Shown piece after piece: positions 9,374 through 17,754 of a DNA stretch of 64,000 bases. Under the pieces are notes generated by a model. It searched no databases and had not been told where the DNA came from. It was given only the letters and a program-made list of their open reading frames with translations. This stretch comes from Nocardia paucivorans NBRC 100373 (GTDB taxonomy: Bacteria; Actinomycetota; Actinomycetes; Mycobacteriales; Mycobacteriaceae): assembly GCF_000308675.1 (NCBI RefSeq), contig NZ_BAGE01000031.1, forward strand, positions 1 to 64,000, in the 5' to 3' direction. The first letter of the stretch is position 1, and every line of letters starts with the position of its first letter. The position numbers and the translations under genes are program-made.

Positions 9374-9491
9374 AGCCCGCGCGGAATACGGCGGTGGCAC
9401 GGCACCGCCGGGTCGGGGCGTCGCCCGACACCGGCGCGACCCACGCGGCGCAGTCCGTGACCTCATCCGCCCGGTGGACGACGATGACGGT

Positions 9492-10601
9492 ATGCGCATC
9501 GGTGTGCCCAGAGAGGTAAAGGAACAGGAGTACCGGGTCGCGCTGACCCCCGCCGCCGCGGGCGAGTTGGTGGCCCGGGGCCACGACGTGATCGTCGAGA
9601 CGGGCGCCGGGGTGGGGTCGGGGTTCCCCGATGCCGCATACGCCGCCGCGGGGGCCCGACCGGAATCCGATGTCGACCGGGTGTGGACCGAGGCGGAGCT
9701 GGTGCTGAAGGTGAAGGAGCCGGTGGCCGAGGAGTACCCGCGGCTGCGGGACGGTCTGGTGCTGTTCACATTTCTGCATCTGGCCGCGTCGCGGGAGTGC
9801 ACCGAGGCGGTCCTGCGGTCGGGGGTCACCGCGGTCGCCTACGAGATGGTCCGCGCCCCCGACGGCACCCTGCCGCTGCTCGCGCCCATGAGCGAGATCG
9901 CCGGAAAGCTCGCCACACAGGTAGGGGCCTATCACCTCATGTCCCCCCTGGGTGGGGCCGGTGTGCTGTTGGGCGGGGTGCCCGGAACCCGGCGGGCCGA
10001 GGTGGTGGTGTTGGGTGGCGGAGTGGCCGGAAGCAGTGCGGCGGCGGTGGCCGTCGGGATGGGGGCGCGGGTCGATGTGATCGATATCAATCCGGTTCGG
10101 CTGCGGGAACTGGATATGCGCTTCGGCAGTCGGATCACCGCCCTCGCGGCGCACGGCGTGGAGTTGGAGCAGGCCGTCACCCATGCCGACCTGGTGATCG
10201 GCGCGGTACTGGTGCCAGGGGCGCGGGCGCCGAAACTGGTCTCCGACGACATGGTGGCGCGTATGCGACCCGGTTCGGTACTGGTCGATATCGCAATCGA
10301 CCAGGGCGGATGTTTTTCCGCTTCCCGGCCCACCACCCACGCCGCACCCACCTTCCGGGTGGCGGACTCCCTGTTCTACTGCGTGGCGAATATGCCTGGC
10401 GCGGTGCCCCATACGGCGACCGTCGCGCTCACCAACGCCACCCTGCCGTATGTGCGCGAGATCGCCGAACTCGGTTGGCCCGCGGCCCGGGACACGAATC
10501 CCACCCTGGCCCGTGGATTGGCCGCCGACGCGGGACGGTTGTATTCACCCGAGGTGGCCGAGGCACACGGTTACCCCGGTCCCACGGCGACGGCGGTGTG
10601 A
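9492..10601 (+). CDS. ald: Alanine dehydrogenase
   Basis: A 369-residue NAD-dependent enzyme interconverting L-alanine and pyruvate plus ammonium. It starts MRIGVPREVK and has the lysine-bearing LVLKVKEP. The Rossmann fingerprint is VVVLGGGVAGSSAA near residue 175, and the signature ANMPGAVPHTAT is near the C-terminus. The length matches the family. ATG 9492 is chosen because it begins at the conserved N-terminus. Transhydrogenase alpha subunits share the fold, but those are followed by pntA2/pntB, which are absent here. Confidence 0.93.
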   Translation: MRIGVPREVKEQEYRVALTPAAAGELVARGHDVIVETGAGVGSGFPDAAYAAAGARPESDVDRVWTEAELVLKVKEPVAEEYPRLRDGLVLFTFLHLAASRECTEAVLRSGVTAVAYEMVRAPDGTLPLLAPMSEIAGKLATQVGAYHLMSPLGGAGVLLGGVPGTRRAEVVVLGGGVAGSSAAAVAVGMGARVDVIDINPVRLRELDMRFGSRITALAAHGVELEQAVTHADLVIGAVLVPGARAPKLVSDDMVARMRPGSVLVDIAIDQGGCFSASRPTTHAAPTFRVADSLFYCVANMPGAVPHTATVALTNATLPYVREIAELGWPAARDTNPTLARGLAADAGRLYSPEVAEAHGYPGPTATAV

Positions 10602-10640
10602 CCGAGAGGCGGCACGAGTGGTCGCGCTCCCGACCCGGAG

Positions 10641-11594
10641 CTACGATTCGTCCGGCGTCCCGATGAACCGGTCGCCGGCGCCGTCGGTCGGGACACCGTG
10701 CAGTTTGTCGGGATTGCGGACGGCATGGATGGCGGTGATTCGTCCGGCGTCCACGGTGAAGGAGAAGACACCGTGGTGGTGTCCGTCGAACACCACCAGC
10801 CCGGGCAGACCGTTGACCCGTGCCATACGGGCCCAGGCCCCCTCGGCCCTGCTCGCGTGATACCAGCCGAGCAGCATCTTGATGATGAGTTCGGCGCCGG
10901 ACAGTGGTTTCCGGATGGTGGGCACCTTGCCGCCGCCGTCGGCGGTCAATGTCACCTTGGAATCCAGCAGACGCAACAGTGCGCTCGCATCGCCCGACCG
11001 CCACGCCACCGAGAACGCGGAGACGACCTTCTCGTGCTCGTCCGGGCTGGCGGGGAAACGGGGCGTGCCCTCCTCCACACGTTTGCGGGCCCGGGAAGCG
11101 AGTTGACGCACCGCGGCCGGTGTGCGACCGACCGCCTCGGCGACCTCCGGTCCCGACAGGCCGAACACATCGTGCAGGACGAACGCCGTGCGTTCGGCCG
11201 GGGACAGCGACTCCAACACCACCAGCAACGCCATGGTCACGCGCTCGTCCTGCGATACCCGATCGGCCGGGTCGTCGTGTACCGCCACCTCGGGTTCGGG
11301 CAACCATTCCCCCACATACTGCTCCCGTCGCATCCGCGCGGAACCGAGATGGTCCAGGGCCAGCCGGCCGGTGACCGTGGACAACCAGGCCCGCAGATTG
11401 TCGATCCGCTCGGCGTCGCCGGACTCGTGGTGCCGTTGCAACCGCAGCCACGCCTCCTGCACCACATCGTCGGCATCGGCGAGGCTGCCCAGCGTGCTGT
11501 AGGCGAGCCGGCGCAGATACGGCCGGTGCTCCTCGAAACGCCGGGCCAATTCGGCCGTGTCGATGGGGGTGGAGGACGACGGTAGCTCGGTCAC
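10641..11594 (-). CDS. sigJ: ECF41-group RNA polymerase sigma factor (SigJ-like)
   Basis: A 317-residue ECF sigma factor. Region 2 (about 25-95) and region 4 (about 125-180) are followed by a SnoaL-like C-terminal extension of about 110 residues. The three signatures of group ECF41 are present: WLPEP in the linker, DGGGK in the extension, and NPDKL near the end. In this group the extension, not a separate anti-sigma factor, controls activity. ECF41 genes usually sit next to a carboxymuconolactone decarboxylase, oxidoreductase or epimerase gene; none is adjacent here. The start is GTG 11594. An ECF41-type promoter lies 58 bases upstream. Confidence 0.93.
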   Translation of the reverse strand: MTELPSSSTPIDTAELARRFEEHRPYLRRLAYSTLGSLADADDVVQEAWLRLQRHHESGDAERIDNLRAWLSTVTGRLALDHLGSARMRREQYVGEWLPEPEVAVHDDPADRVSQDERVTMALLVVLESLSPAERTAFVLHDVFGLSGPEVAEAVGRTPAAVRQLASRARKRVEEGTPRFPASPDEHEKVVSAFSVAWRSGDASALLRLLDSKVTLTADGGGKVPTIRKPLSGAELIIKMLLGWYHASRAEGAWARMARVNGLPGLVVFDGHHHGVFSFTVDAGRITAIHAVRNPDKLHGVPTDGAGDRFIGTPDES

Positions 11595-11651
11595 GGCGAC
11601 ACAATCCTTCGGTCGAGGCCCGGGGCGGGCGGGAGTCGTTGTCGTCGAGTA

Positions 11652-11678
11652 GACGAAACGAACATCGCCAGTGTGACG
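11652..11678 (-). promoter_or_regulatory. ECF41-type promoter of the sigma factor gene
   Basis: On the minus strand, CGTCACA (plus 11672-11678), 16 bases, then CGTC (plus 11652-11655). The published ECF41 consensus is TGTCACA for -35 and CGTC for -10, so ten of eleven positions match. It lies 58 bases before the GTG of the sigma gene, which implies direct autoregulation. Confidence 0.7.
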
Positions 11679-11751
11679 TGGCGGAGCACCACCGTCCGAT
11701 TCGGTGGCGTCGAGCGCGCGGTGCGGATCGGGCGATGGTTACCCTCGCTGG

Positions 11752-12681
11752 GTGCAGACGGGTGTTTCGATCGGGGCCGGGTTGGTGCTCGGGTTCGCGC
11801 TGGACCGAATGCTCGGGGACCCGCGGCGGGGACATCCCGTGGCGGTCTTCGGATCGGCGGCCTCGGCATTGGAATCGGTGCTCTACGCCGACCGGCGCCG
11901 GGCCGGGGTGGGGTACGAACTGCTGTCGGTGGGGCCGGTGGTGGGAGCGGCGATACTACTGCGGCGCGGTGGTGTGGTGGCGGTCGCCGCTGCGACGTGG
12001 ACGGTGCTGGGTGGGCGGAGCCTCACCCGGGTCGGGCACGCGATGGCCGACCGGTTGGCGGCCGGGGATGTGGCAGGTGCACGGGAGTTGCTGCCGTCGC
12101 TGTGTGGACGGGACCCGGAGGCCTTGGACGCCGACGGGCTCGCGCGGGCCGCACTGGAATCCATTGCCGAGAACACGTCCGACGCGGCGGTGGCCCCCCT
12201 GGTGTGGGGTGCGGTGGCCGGGGTGCCCGGGTTACTCGGTTATCGGGCGATCAACACCCTCGACGCCATGGTCGGCTATCACAACGCGCGGTATCGGCGC
12301 TTCGGGTGGGCCGCGGCCCGCACGGACGATCTGGCGAATCTGATCCCGGCCCGGATCACGGGACTGCTCACCGCGGCGATGGCTCCGCTGGTCGGGGGCC
12401 GGCCCATGGATGCGATGCGAGCGTGGCGGCGGGACGCCGGCCGGCATCCGAGCCCGAACGCCGGTGTGGTGGAGGCCGCGACCGCCGGGGCGCTCGGGGT
12501 GCGGTTGGGTGGGCGCACGGAGTATCGGCACGGGGCAGAACAGCGACCGATCCTGGGCTCGGGTGGTCCGCCGACCGTGGCGGATCTGCGACGGGCCGTG
12601 CGTTTGTCCGAATCGGTGCAGGTCGCGGCGGTGGCCTTGACCGCGGTCGCAGCGTGGGCGGTGCGGCGGGGGCGGTCCTGA
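11752..12681 (+). CDS. cobD: Adenosylcobinamide-phosphate synthase (CobD/CbiB)
   Basis: A 309-residue integral membrane enzyme that attaches the aminopropanol arm to adenosylcobyric acid in B12 synthesis. Family marks are LDRMLGDPRRGHPV at the N-terminus, ESIAENTSDAAVAPL in the middle, and a C-terminal SPNAGVVEAATAGALGVRLGG block. Several hydrophobic helices are visible. The GTG at 11752 begins at the conserved N-terminal helix. It is divergent from sigJ. cobC, another B12 gene, lies 1.9 kb downstream on the same strand. Confidence 0.92.
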   Translation: MQTGVSIGAGLVLGFALDRMLGDPRRGHPVAVFGSAASALESVLYADRRRAGVGYELLSVGPVVGAAILLRRGGVVAVAAATWTVLGGRSLTRVGHAMADRLAAGDVAGARELLPSLCGRDPEALDADGLARAALESIAENTSDAAVAPLVWGAVAGVPGLLGYRAINTLDAMVGYHNARYRRFGWAAARTDDLANLIPARITGLLTAAMAPLVGGRPMDAMRAWRRDAGRHPSPNAGVVEAATAGALGVRLGGRTEYRHGAEQRPILGSGGPPTVADLRRAVRLSESVQVAAVALTAVAAWAVRRGRS

Positions 12682-13031
12682 ATCCGACCCCGAGGCCGTG
12701 GCCGCCAAACGTGCCATGCTCACCACAGAACGCTCCGAATCCGGTTCGGCCACGTGAGCGGCGCGCCGGCTCCGGACAGCGAGGGCCTGTCGAAAACGGT
12801 TCGGCGGGATTCCGAAATCCAGGAATGGCCGGAAGCAACGCGGGATGGCACGGCCACAAGTACGCCATCGATAAGTACGCCGTCGATAGGTACGCCATCG
12901 ATGCGATGCTCTGTGCCACGGCGGTGCAGCAGCCCGGCGCGATTACGATCCCGACCTCCGATCCGGACGATCTTCGGCAGCTCACCGCGGAACACCCGCG
13001 AATAGCGGTGCGGAAGATCTGATCGGAGGGA
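12682..13031 (+). other. Gene-free interval between cobD and the SURF1 gene
   Basis: About 350 bases between converging genes. The short reading frames here have no ribosome sites and no consistent codon bias. The only structure seen is the 15-bp tandem repeat listed separately. Confidence 0.6.
12858..12902 (+). repeat. Three tandem 15-bp repeats
   Basis: Three consecutive copies of the unit AAGTACGCCATCGAT. The second copy has G for A within ATC, and the third begins AGG. Each unit ends in ATCGAT or GTCGAT. The period is a multiple of three, but no convincing gene surrounds it. It may be a decayed coding repeat or a small array of binding sites. Confidence 0.8.
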
Positions 13032-13880
13032 CTACCTTCGGGTTCGTCCGTAGCGGTCGGCGATCCGGTCGGCGGGGGCGGTCGATTCGGGCGCGGCGGG
13101 GGTCGGTGCGGGGTCGGTATCGGGACGCTGTTTGCGCCGTTCCCGGATCTCGGCCCAGATGAAATACGCGAGGCCGAGCGGGGCCATGATGCCGAAAGCC
13201 AGCCACTGCAGGCCGTAGGACAGGTACGGGCCGGCGTCGAGCTGGGGGAGCGGGACCGGAGTGAAGGCGCCGGGCTGGTTCTCGCCCAGTTGCAGATAGC
13301 CCTCGCGATCACCAGTGGGGACGGGGGTGAGGGGCAGGCCGAGAACATCGGTTTCCTGAGCGACATCCACCGAATACACCTGGCGGTAGCCGTCCTGAAC
13401 CGAGGGGGGACGTTCGGGGTCGGCCCCCTCCGATTTGCGGATACGCGCCTCCACACGGTGGATGCCGGCCGGGGGTTCGGCCACCGATGGCGGTCGGGAG
13501 CCTTCGACGGCGGCGACCAGACCCCGGTCGACCAGCAGAATCCGGCCGTCGGTCAACCGGAAGGCGGTCAACACCCCGTAGCCGGGGGCTCCGTCGAGGT
13601 GACGCAGCCGGACCAATACGGTCGAGTCGGGCACATAGCTGCCCTCGGCGACCACTCGTCGCCATTCGGTCGCCGCACCGGTGTCGCCGTCGAGAACCTG
13701 TCCGACGGGTATCGGATCGGCGCGTACCGATTCGGCGATCAACCGGTTGCGTTCGGAGGTGCTGGCGTTCTTCCCGAGCTGCCACGGCGCCAGCACCGTG
13801 AAACACAGGTAGGCGAAGGCGACGACCACGACGGCAAGGATCAGCCAGCCGGGCCGCAGCAGGAACGCCAGTCGACGCAT
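13032..13880 (-). CDS. SURF1-family cytochrome oxidase assembly protein
   Basis: A 282-residue protein with the two-helix SURF1 layout. One transmembrane segment is at residues 10-30 (ending CFTVLAPWQLGKN) and a second near 225-245 (YLSYGLQWLAFGIMAPLGL), with a large extracytoplasmic domain between. The WQ and QW pairs next to the helices are typical. SURF1 proteins help insert haem a into oxidase. A Pro/Asp-rich tail follows the second helix. The start overlaps the ptpA stop by one base, so translation is probably coupled. Confidence 0.88.
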   Translation of the reverse strand: MRRLAFLLRPGWLILAVVVVAFAYLCFTVLAPWQLGKNASTSERNRLIAESVRADPIPVGQVLDGDTGAATEWRRVVAEGSYVPDSTVLVRLRHLDGAPGYGVLTAFRLTDGRILLVDRGLVAAVEGSRPPSVAEPPAGIHRVEARIRKSEGADPERPPSVQDGYRQVYSVDVAQETDVLGLPLTPVPTGDREGYLQLGENQPGAFTPVPLPQLDAGPYLSYGLQWLAFGIMAPLGLAYFIWAEIRERRKQRPDTDPAPTPAAPESTAPADRIADRYGRTRR

Positions 13881-14410
13881 CAGGGCACCCCTTCCGCGGC
13901 GGGTGTGGGTCCGGTGCGGGCGAGGGCGGTGCGCACCCAGGTGAGCAGGCCGGGAATCGCCGCCTCGATCTGGTCGCGGACCAGTTCGAACCCCGCATCG
14001 GAGCCGTAGTACGGGTCCGGGACGTCGAGGTCGTCGGCGGTCGGGTCGAAACTGCGCAACAGCCGCAGTCGCTCCGCCGGCACCCCCTGGGCGGCCAGGG
14101 CCCGCTCGTGTCCGCGATCGAGCGCCACGATCAGATCGGCGTCGCGGTGGGTGTCGCCGAAGGCGGCGGCCACATGTCCGGTCGGGTATCCGTAGCGCAG
14201 CAGGACGGCCCGGGTACGCGGGTCGGCCGCGGCGCCGATATGCCAGCCGCTGGTTCCGGCGCTGCTCACCCGCACCCGGTCGGCCAGTCCGGCCCGGTCC
14301 AGGTGGGTGGCGAAGATCTTCTCGGCCATCGGCGACCGGCAGATATTGCCGGTGCAGACGAACGATACGTGCAACCCGGTCGTCGGCACCCGGTTCGAGC
14401 CCTGCTCCAT
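13880..14410 (-). CDS. ptpA: Low-molecular-weight protein tyrosine phosphatase
   Basis: A 176-residue phosphatase. The P-loop CTGNICRS holds nucleophile Cys19 and Arg25, and the general acid aspartate is in DPYYG near residue 140. It matches PtpA of mycobacteria, which is secreted and acts on host and bacterial phosphotyrosine; secretion here is not shown. ATG 14410 has AGGAGA seven bases upstream. In M. tuberculosis the kinase gene ptkA lies in the same operon; no such gene is present here. Confidence 0.92.
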   Translation of the reverse strand: MEQGSNRVPTTGLHVSFVCTGNICRSPMAEKIFATHLDRAGLADRVRVSSAGTSGWHIGAAADPRTRAVLLRYGYPTGHVAAAFGDTHRDADLIVALDRGHERALAAQGVPAERLRLLRSFDPTADDLDVPDPYYGSDAGFELVRDQIEAAIPGLLTWVRTALARTGPTPAAEGVP

Positions 14411-14591
14411 ACTGTTTCTCCTGCTTCCACACCGCCGAAACGGAGACCGTGCCGGCCGGGTCGGATCGTCGGCACGGCGGTCGGATCGTCCGTGGACGAA
14501 GTCGGCGCAACCGGTCCAGGATATCCGGGGATGTTCGGGGGCCGAGCAGGTGAGCCGTACCGCCCGGACACCGCCACGTAGGGTGTGGCCC

Positions 14592-15665
14592 GTGCGCGAC
14601 GACCACATCGACCTGGCCGCGCTACGTCATCACGGTGATGTGGAGGCCCGGCCCGGTCTGCTAGATTTCGCGGTGAACGTCCAGGGCGCCGCACCGCCCG
14701 TGTGGTTGCGGGAACGGCTGGTCGCCTGCCTGGACACCCTGGGCCGCTATCCCGGCATCGACGACGACCTCGCGGCCCGTGCCGCGGTGGCCGCTCGGCA
14801 CGGTCGGCCCGCCGACCAGGTGCTGCCGTTGGCGGGCGGCGCCGAGGGATTCGCGCTACTGCCCCGGCTGCGCCCCCGACTCGCGGCGGTGGTGCACCCG
14901 TCGTTCACCGAACCGGAGTTGGCGCTGCGGGAAGCCGGGGTGCCGATCACCCGGGTGGTGCTGGAACCGCCCTACACCCTCGACCCGGCCCGGGTCCCGG
15001 AGGCGGCCGATCTCGTGGTCGTCGGGAACCCGACCAACCCCACCTCGGTACTGCATCCCGCCGCCACGATCCGCGCGCTGCGCCGTCCGGGCCGAATCGT
15101 GGTGGTCGACGAGGCGTTCGCCGATGCGGTGCCCGGGGAAGCGGAATCGTTGGCGGGGGTGGCCGAACCGGATCTGCTGGTGCTGCGCAGTCTCACCAAG
15201 ACCTGGGCCCTGGCCGGTTTGCGCTGTGGCTATCTTCTCGGGGCGCCGGAACTGCTCGAACGGTTGACATACGGCCGGCCGCACTGGCCGTTGGGCACCA
15301 TGCAGCTCGCCGCGATCACGGCCACCGCCGAACCACATGCCGTCGCCGAGGCGGCGCGGCGGGCCGAACGTATCGCACGCGATCGGGAAGCGATGATCGC
15401 GCGGCTCACCGCGGTGGGGATCGAGGTGCACACACCCGCCGCGGGACCGTTTCTACTGCTGCGGGTCCCGGACGGGGAACACCTGCGCGAGCGACTGCGT
15501 GGGCAGGGAATCGCGGTTCGTCGGGCGGATACCTTTCCCGGGTTGGGGCCGAACCATCTGCGGGTCGCGGTTCGTCCGGCCGCCGATGTGGACCGCTTGG
15601 TGTACGCGCTCGAAGCGGCGACTGCGCGCCGGCGTTCCCGAGACGCTTCGCTTCGGCGATCGTGA
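14592..15665 (+). CDS. cobC: PLP-dependent aminotransferase of cobalamin synthesis (CobC-like)
   Basis: A 357-residue fold-type I aminotransferase related to threonine-phosphate decarboxylase and histidinol-phosphate aminotransferase. The early GDVEARPGLLDFAVNV segment and the order next to the Nif3-like gene match Rv2231c, named cobC. The cofactor lysine is in LRSLTKTWALAGLRCGY and the cofactor aspartate in VVVDEAFAD. GTG 14592 or GTG 14583 could be the start. It probably supplies the aminopropanol moiety for B12, partnering cobD, but substrate choice within the family is not certain. Confidence 0.82.
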   Translation: MRDDHIDLAALRHHGDVEARPGLLDFAVNVQGAAPPVWLRERLVACLDTLGRYPGIDDDLAARAAVAARHGRPADQVLPLAGGAEGFALLPRLRPRLAAVVHPSFTEPELALREAGVPITRVVLEPPYTLDPARVPEAADLVVVGNPTNPTSVLHPAATIRALRRPGRIVVVDEAFADAVPGEAESLAGVAEPDLLVLRSLTKTWALAGLRCGYLLGAPELLERLTYGRPHWPLGTMQLAAITATAEPHAVAEAARRAERIARDREAMIARLTAVGIEVHTPAAGPFLLLRVPDGEHLRERLRGQGIAVRRADTFPGLGPNHLRVAVRPAADVDRLVYALEAATARRRSRDASLRRS

Positions 15666-15787
15666 ACTGTGTCGCCCGCTATCCGCTCCAACGGTAGGAG
15701 CGGCCGTAGCATATGCGGGCCGGGCAGGGCTCCACGACGGGAGCCGGCGCGGCGAACAGGCGTTTCCTCCGAGACGAAAGGCGTGCG

Positions 15788-16909
15788 GTGACCGAACTGG
15801 CGGAACTCATCGAGGTGCTGGAGACGGCGTATCCGCCGCGACTGGCCGAGTCCTGGGATTCGGTGGGTCTGGTGTGCGGTGATCCCGGTGATCCGGTGCG
15901 TCGAGTGCTGTTCGCGGTCGACGCCACCGCCGAAGTGGTCGACGAGGCCATCGCATGGGGCGCGCAGGCACTGGTGGTGCACCATCCGCTGTTGTTGCGC
16001 GGGGTGGACAGTGTGTCGGCCGATCGGCCGAAGGGGGCGCTGCTGCATCGGTTGATTCGGTCCGGGTGCGCGCTGTTCACGGCGCACACCAATGCCGATT
16101 CCGCCGACCCGGGAGTCTCGGATGCCCTGGCGGAGGCGCTGGGGTTGACCGTCACCGGTCCGTTGCAGGCCAAACCGGCCCCGGCGGTGGATATGTGGAC
16201 CGTGCTGGTGCCGTGTGAGCACACCGAGCGGGTCAAGGAGGCGTTGTTCGCCGCGGGTGCCGGCGGTGGCGACAACTACCGAGAGGCGGCCTGGACGGTG
16301 ACCGGTACCGGGCAGTTCCGGCCGCTTCCGGGGGCGAATCCGGCTCTCGGGTCGGTCGGCGAACTCGAGCGCGTGGCCGAGGACCGGATCGAGATCGTCG
16401 CCGCGCCGGCGGCCCGCGGCGACGTACTCGCCGCACTGCGGGCCGCCCATCCCTACGAGGAGCCCGCCTACCACGTCACCGAACGCGCTCGCCTGTCCGG
16501 TTCGCTCGGGCTCGGTCGGGTCGGTACTCTGCCGCGTCCGCAGAGCCTGCAGGAGTTCACCACGCACGCCGCCGCCGCGCTTCCGGCCACAGCCTGGGGT
16601 GTGCGGGCGGCGGGCGACCCCGACCGGGTCATCCGCACCGTGGCCGTATGCGGTGGGGCCGGGGATTCGCTACTCGACACCGTCGCCCGTCTCGATGTCG
16701 ACGCCTACCTCACTGCCGATCTGCGGCACCACCCCGCCGACGAACATCTGCGCCGCAACGGTCCCGCTCTCATCGATGCCGCGCACTGGGCCACCGAGTA
16801 CCCGTGGTGTGCCCAGGCGGAGCGGGTCGTTCGCGCCGGTCTTCCCGACCTGGAGACCCGGGTCAGCGCGCTGCGCACCGATCCGTGGACCGTGGGGTGC
16901 TCCGCATGA
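15788..16909 (+). CDS. Nif3-like dinuclear metal-centre protein
   Basis: A 373-residue protein of the Nif3/YbgI family. Metal-binding histidines are visible in ALVVHHPLL (about residue 60) and TAHTNADSA (about 98), and again near the C-terminus in [12 protein letters not shown] and DAAHWATE. The middle insert of about 100 residues is the extra domain found in actinobacterial and Bacillus members. The biological role of the family is unsettled. The start is GTG 15788. It sits between cobC and the zinc-ribbon gene as in mycobacteria. Confidence 0.9.
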   Translation: MTELAELIEVLETAYPPRLAESWDSVGLVCGDPGDPVRRVLFAVDATAEVVDEAIAWGAQALVVHHPLLLRGVDSVSADRPKGALLHRLIRSGCALFTAHTNADSADPGVSDALAEALGLTVTGPLQAKPAPAVDMWTVLVPCEHTERVKEALFAAGAGGGDNYREAAWTVTGTGQFRPLPGANPALGSVGELERVAEDRIEIVAAPAARGDVLAALRAAHPYEEPAYHVTERARLSGSLGLGRVGTLPRPQSLQEFTTHAAAALPATAWGVRAAGDPDRVIRTVAVCGGAGDSLLDTVARLDVDAYLTADLRHHPADEHLRRNGPALIDAAHWATEYPWCAQAERVVRAGLPDLETRVSALRTDPWTVGCSA

Positions 16910-17015
16910 CCCGGCCGCTCCATCCGGCTCCGCCGCGCCGGACGGCGGTTCCCGCCGCTCGGCGGAGTACGGTGGACCATCTATCCGTCCACAGCGTGCA
17001 GGGAGTTCATTCGCG

Positions 17016-17753
17016 TTGAACGTCGAACCATCGATTCAGGCCAAGTTGCTGCAACTCGCCGCCCTTGATGCCGAGCTGACGCGGATCGCGCACCGGCGCA
17101 CGGTACTGCCCGAACAGCAGGAGGTAGCCCGGGTCGAGGCGGAACGCAACAAGCACAAGGACGCGGCGGTGGCCGTGGAGATCACCCTCGACGACCTCGA
17201 TCGCGATATCCGGAAACTCGAGGGGGAGATCGACGCGGTTCGCAAACGCGAGGAACGCGACCGCGACATGCTGACCTCCGGTTCGGTCGGCGCCAAACAG
17301 CTCACCGAGATCGAGCACGAACTGGGAAGTCTGCAACGTCGGCGCTCGGTGCTCGAAGACGAGCTGTTGGAGGTGATGGAGCGGCGGGAGGCGGCGGCCG
17401 CCGATCACGATCACGCCGGTGCCCAGCTGAGCAAGATGGATGCCGAGCTCGCCACCGCCCGTGACCGGCGGGACGAGGCCCTCGCCGACCTGGATGTGGC
17501 GCAGCAGCGCTGCGAGAACGACCGGGCCGCCCTGGTGGGTGTGTTCCCGGAGGAACTGCTCGCGCTCTACGAGCGGCAGCGGGCCGGCCGCGGGGTCGGT
17601 GCGGCGCTACTACAGGGGCGGCGTTGCGGTGCGTGTCGGATCGAGTTGGACCGCGGGGAGATCGCGCGGATCGCGAAAACCGCGCCCGATGTGGTGGTGC
17701 GCTGCCCGGAATGCGACGCGATTCTGGTGCGCACCAAGGAATCCGGATTGTGA
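17016..17753 (+). CDS. Coiled-coil protein with C-terminal zinc ribbon
   Basis: A 245-residue protein. Residues 1-185 are a long charged coiled coil. The C-terminus carries CGAC and CPEC, a C4 zinc ribbon, about residues 205-240. This is the Rv2229c type (CT398-like family), of unknown function and usually next to the RNase H/phosphatase gene, as here. The start is TTG 17016 with GCAGGGAG upstream. The next gene begins two bases after its stop. Confidence 0.9.
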   Translation: MNVEPSIQAKLLQLAALDAELTRIAHRRTVLPEQQEVARVEAERNKHKDAAVAVEITLDDLDRDIRKLEGEIDAVRKREERDRDMLTSGSVGAKQLTEIEHELGSLQRRRSVLEDELLEVMERREAAAADHDHAGAQLSKMDAELATARDRRDEALADLDVAQQRCENDRAALVGVFPEELLALYERQRAGRGVGAALLQGRRCGACRIELDRGEIARIAKTAPDVVVRCPECDAILVRTKESGL

Positions 17754-17754
17754 G

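Noticed and set aside
12858..12902. Possible CRISPR array
   Set aside because: The repeats are directly adjacent with no spacers, and no cas genes are present; the Cas4-like nuclease at 56 kb is 43 kb away and in a helicase operon.
12754..13005. 83-codon frame over the 15-bp repeats
   Set aside because: Low-complexity product, no ribosome site and no consistent third-position bias.
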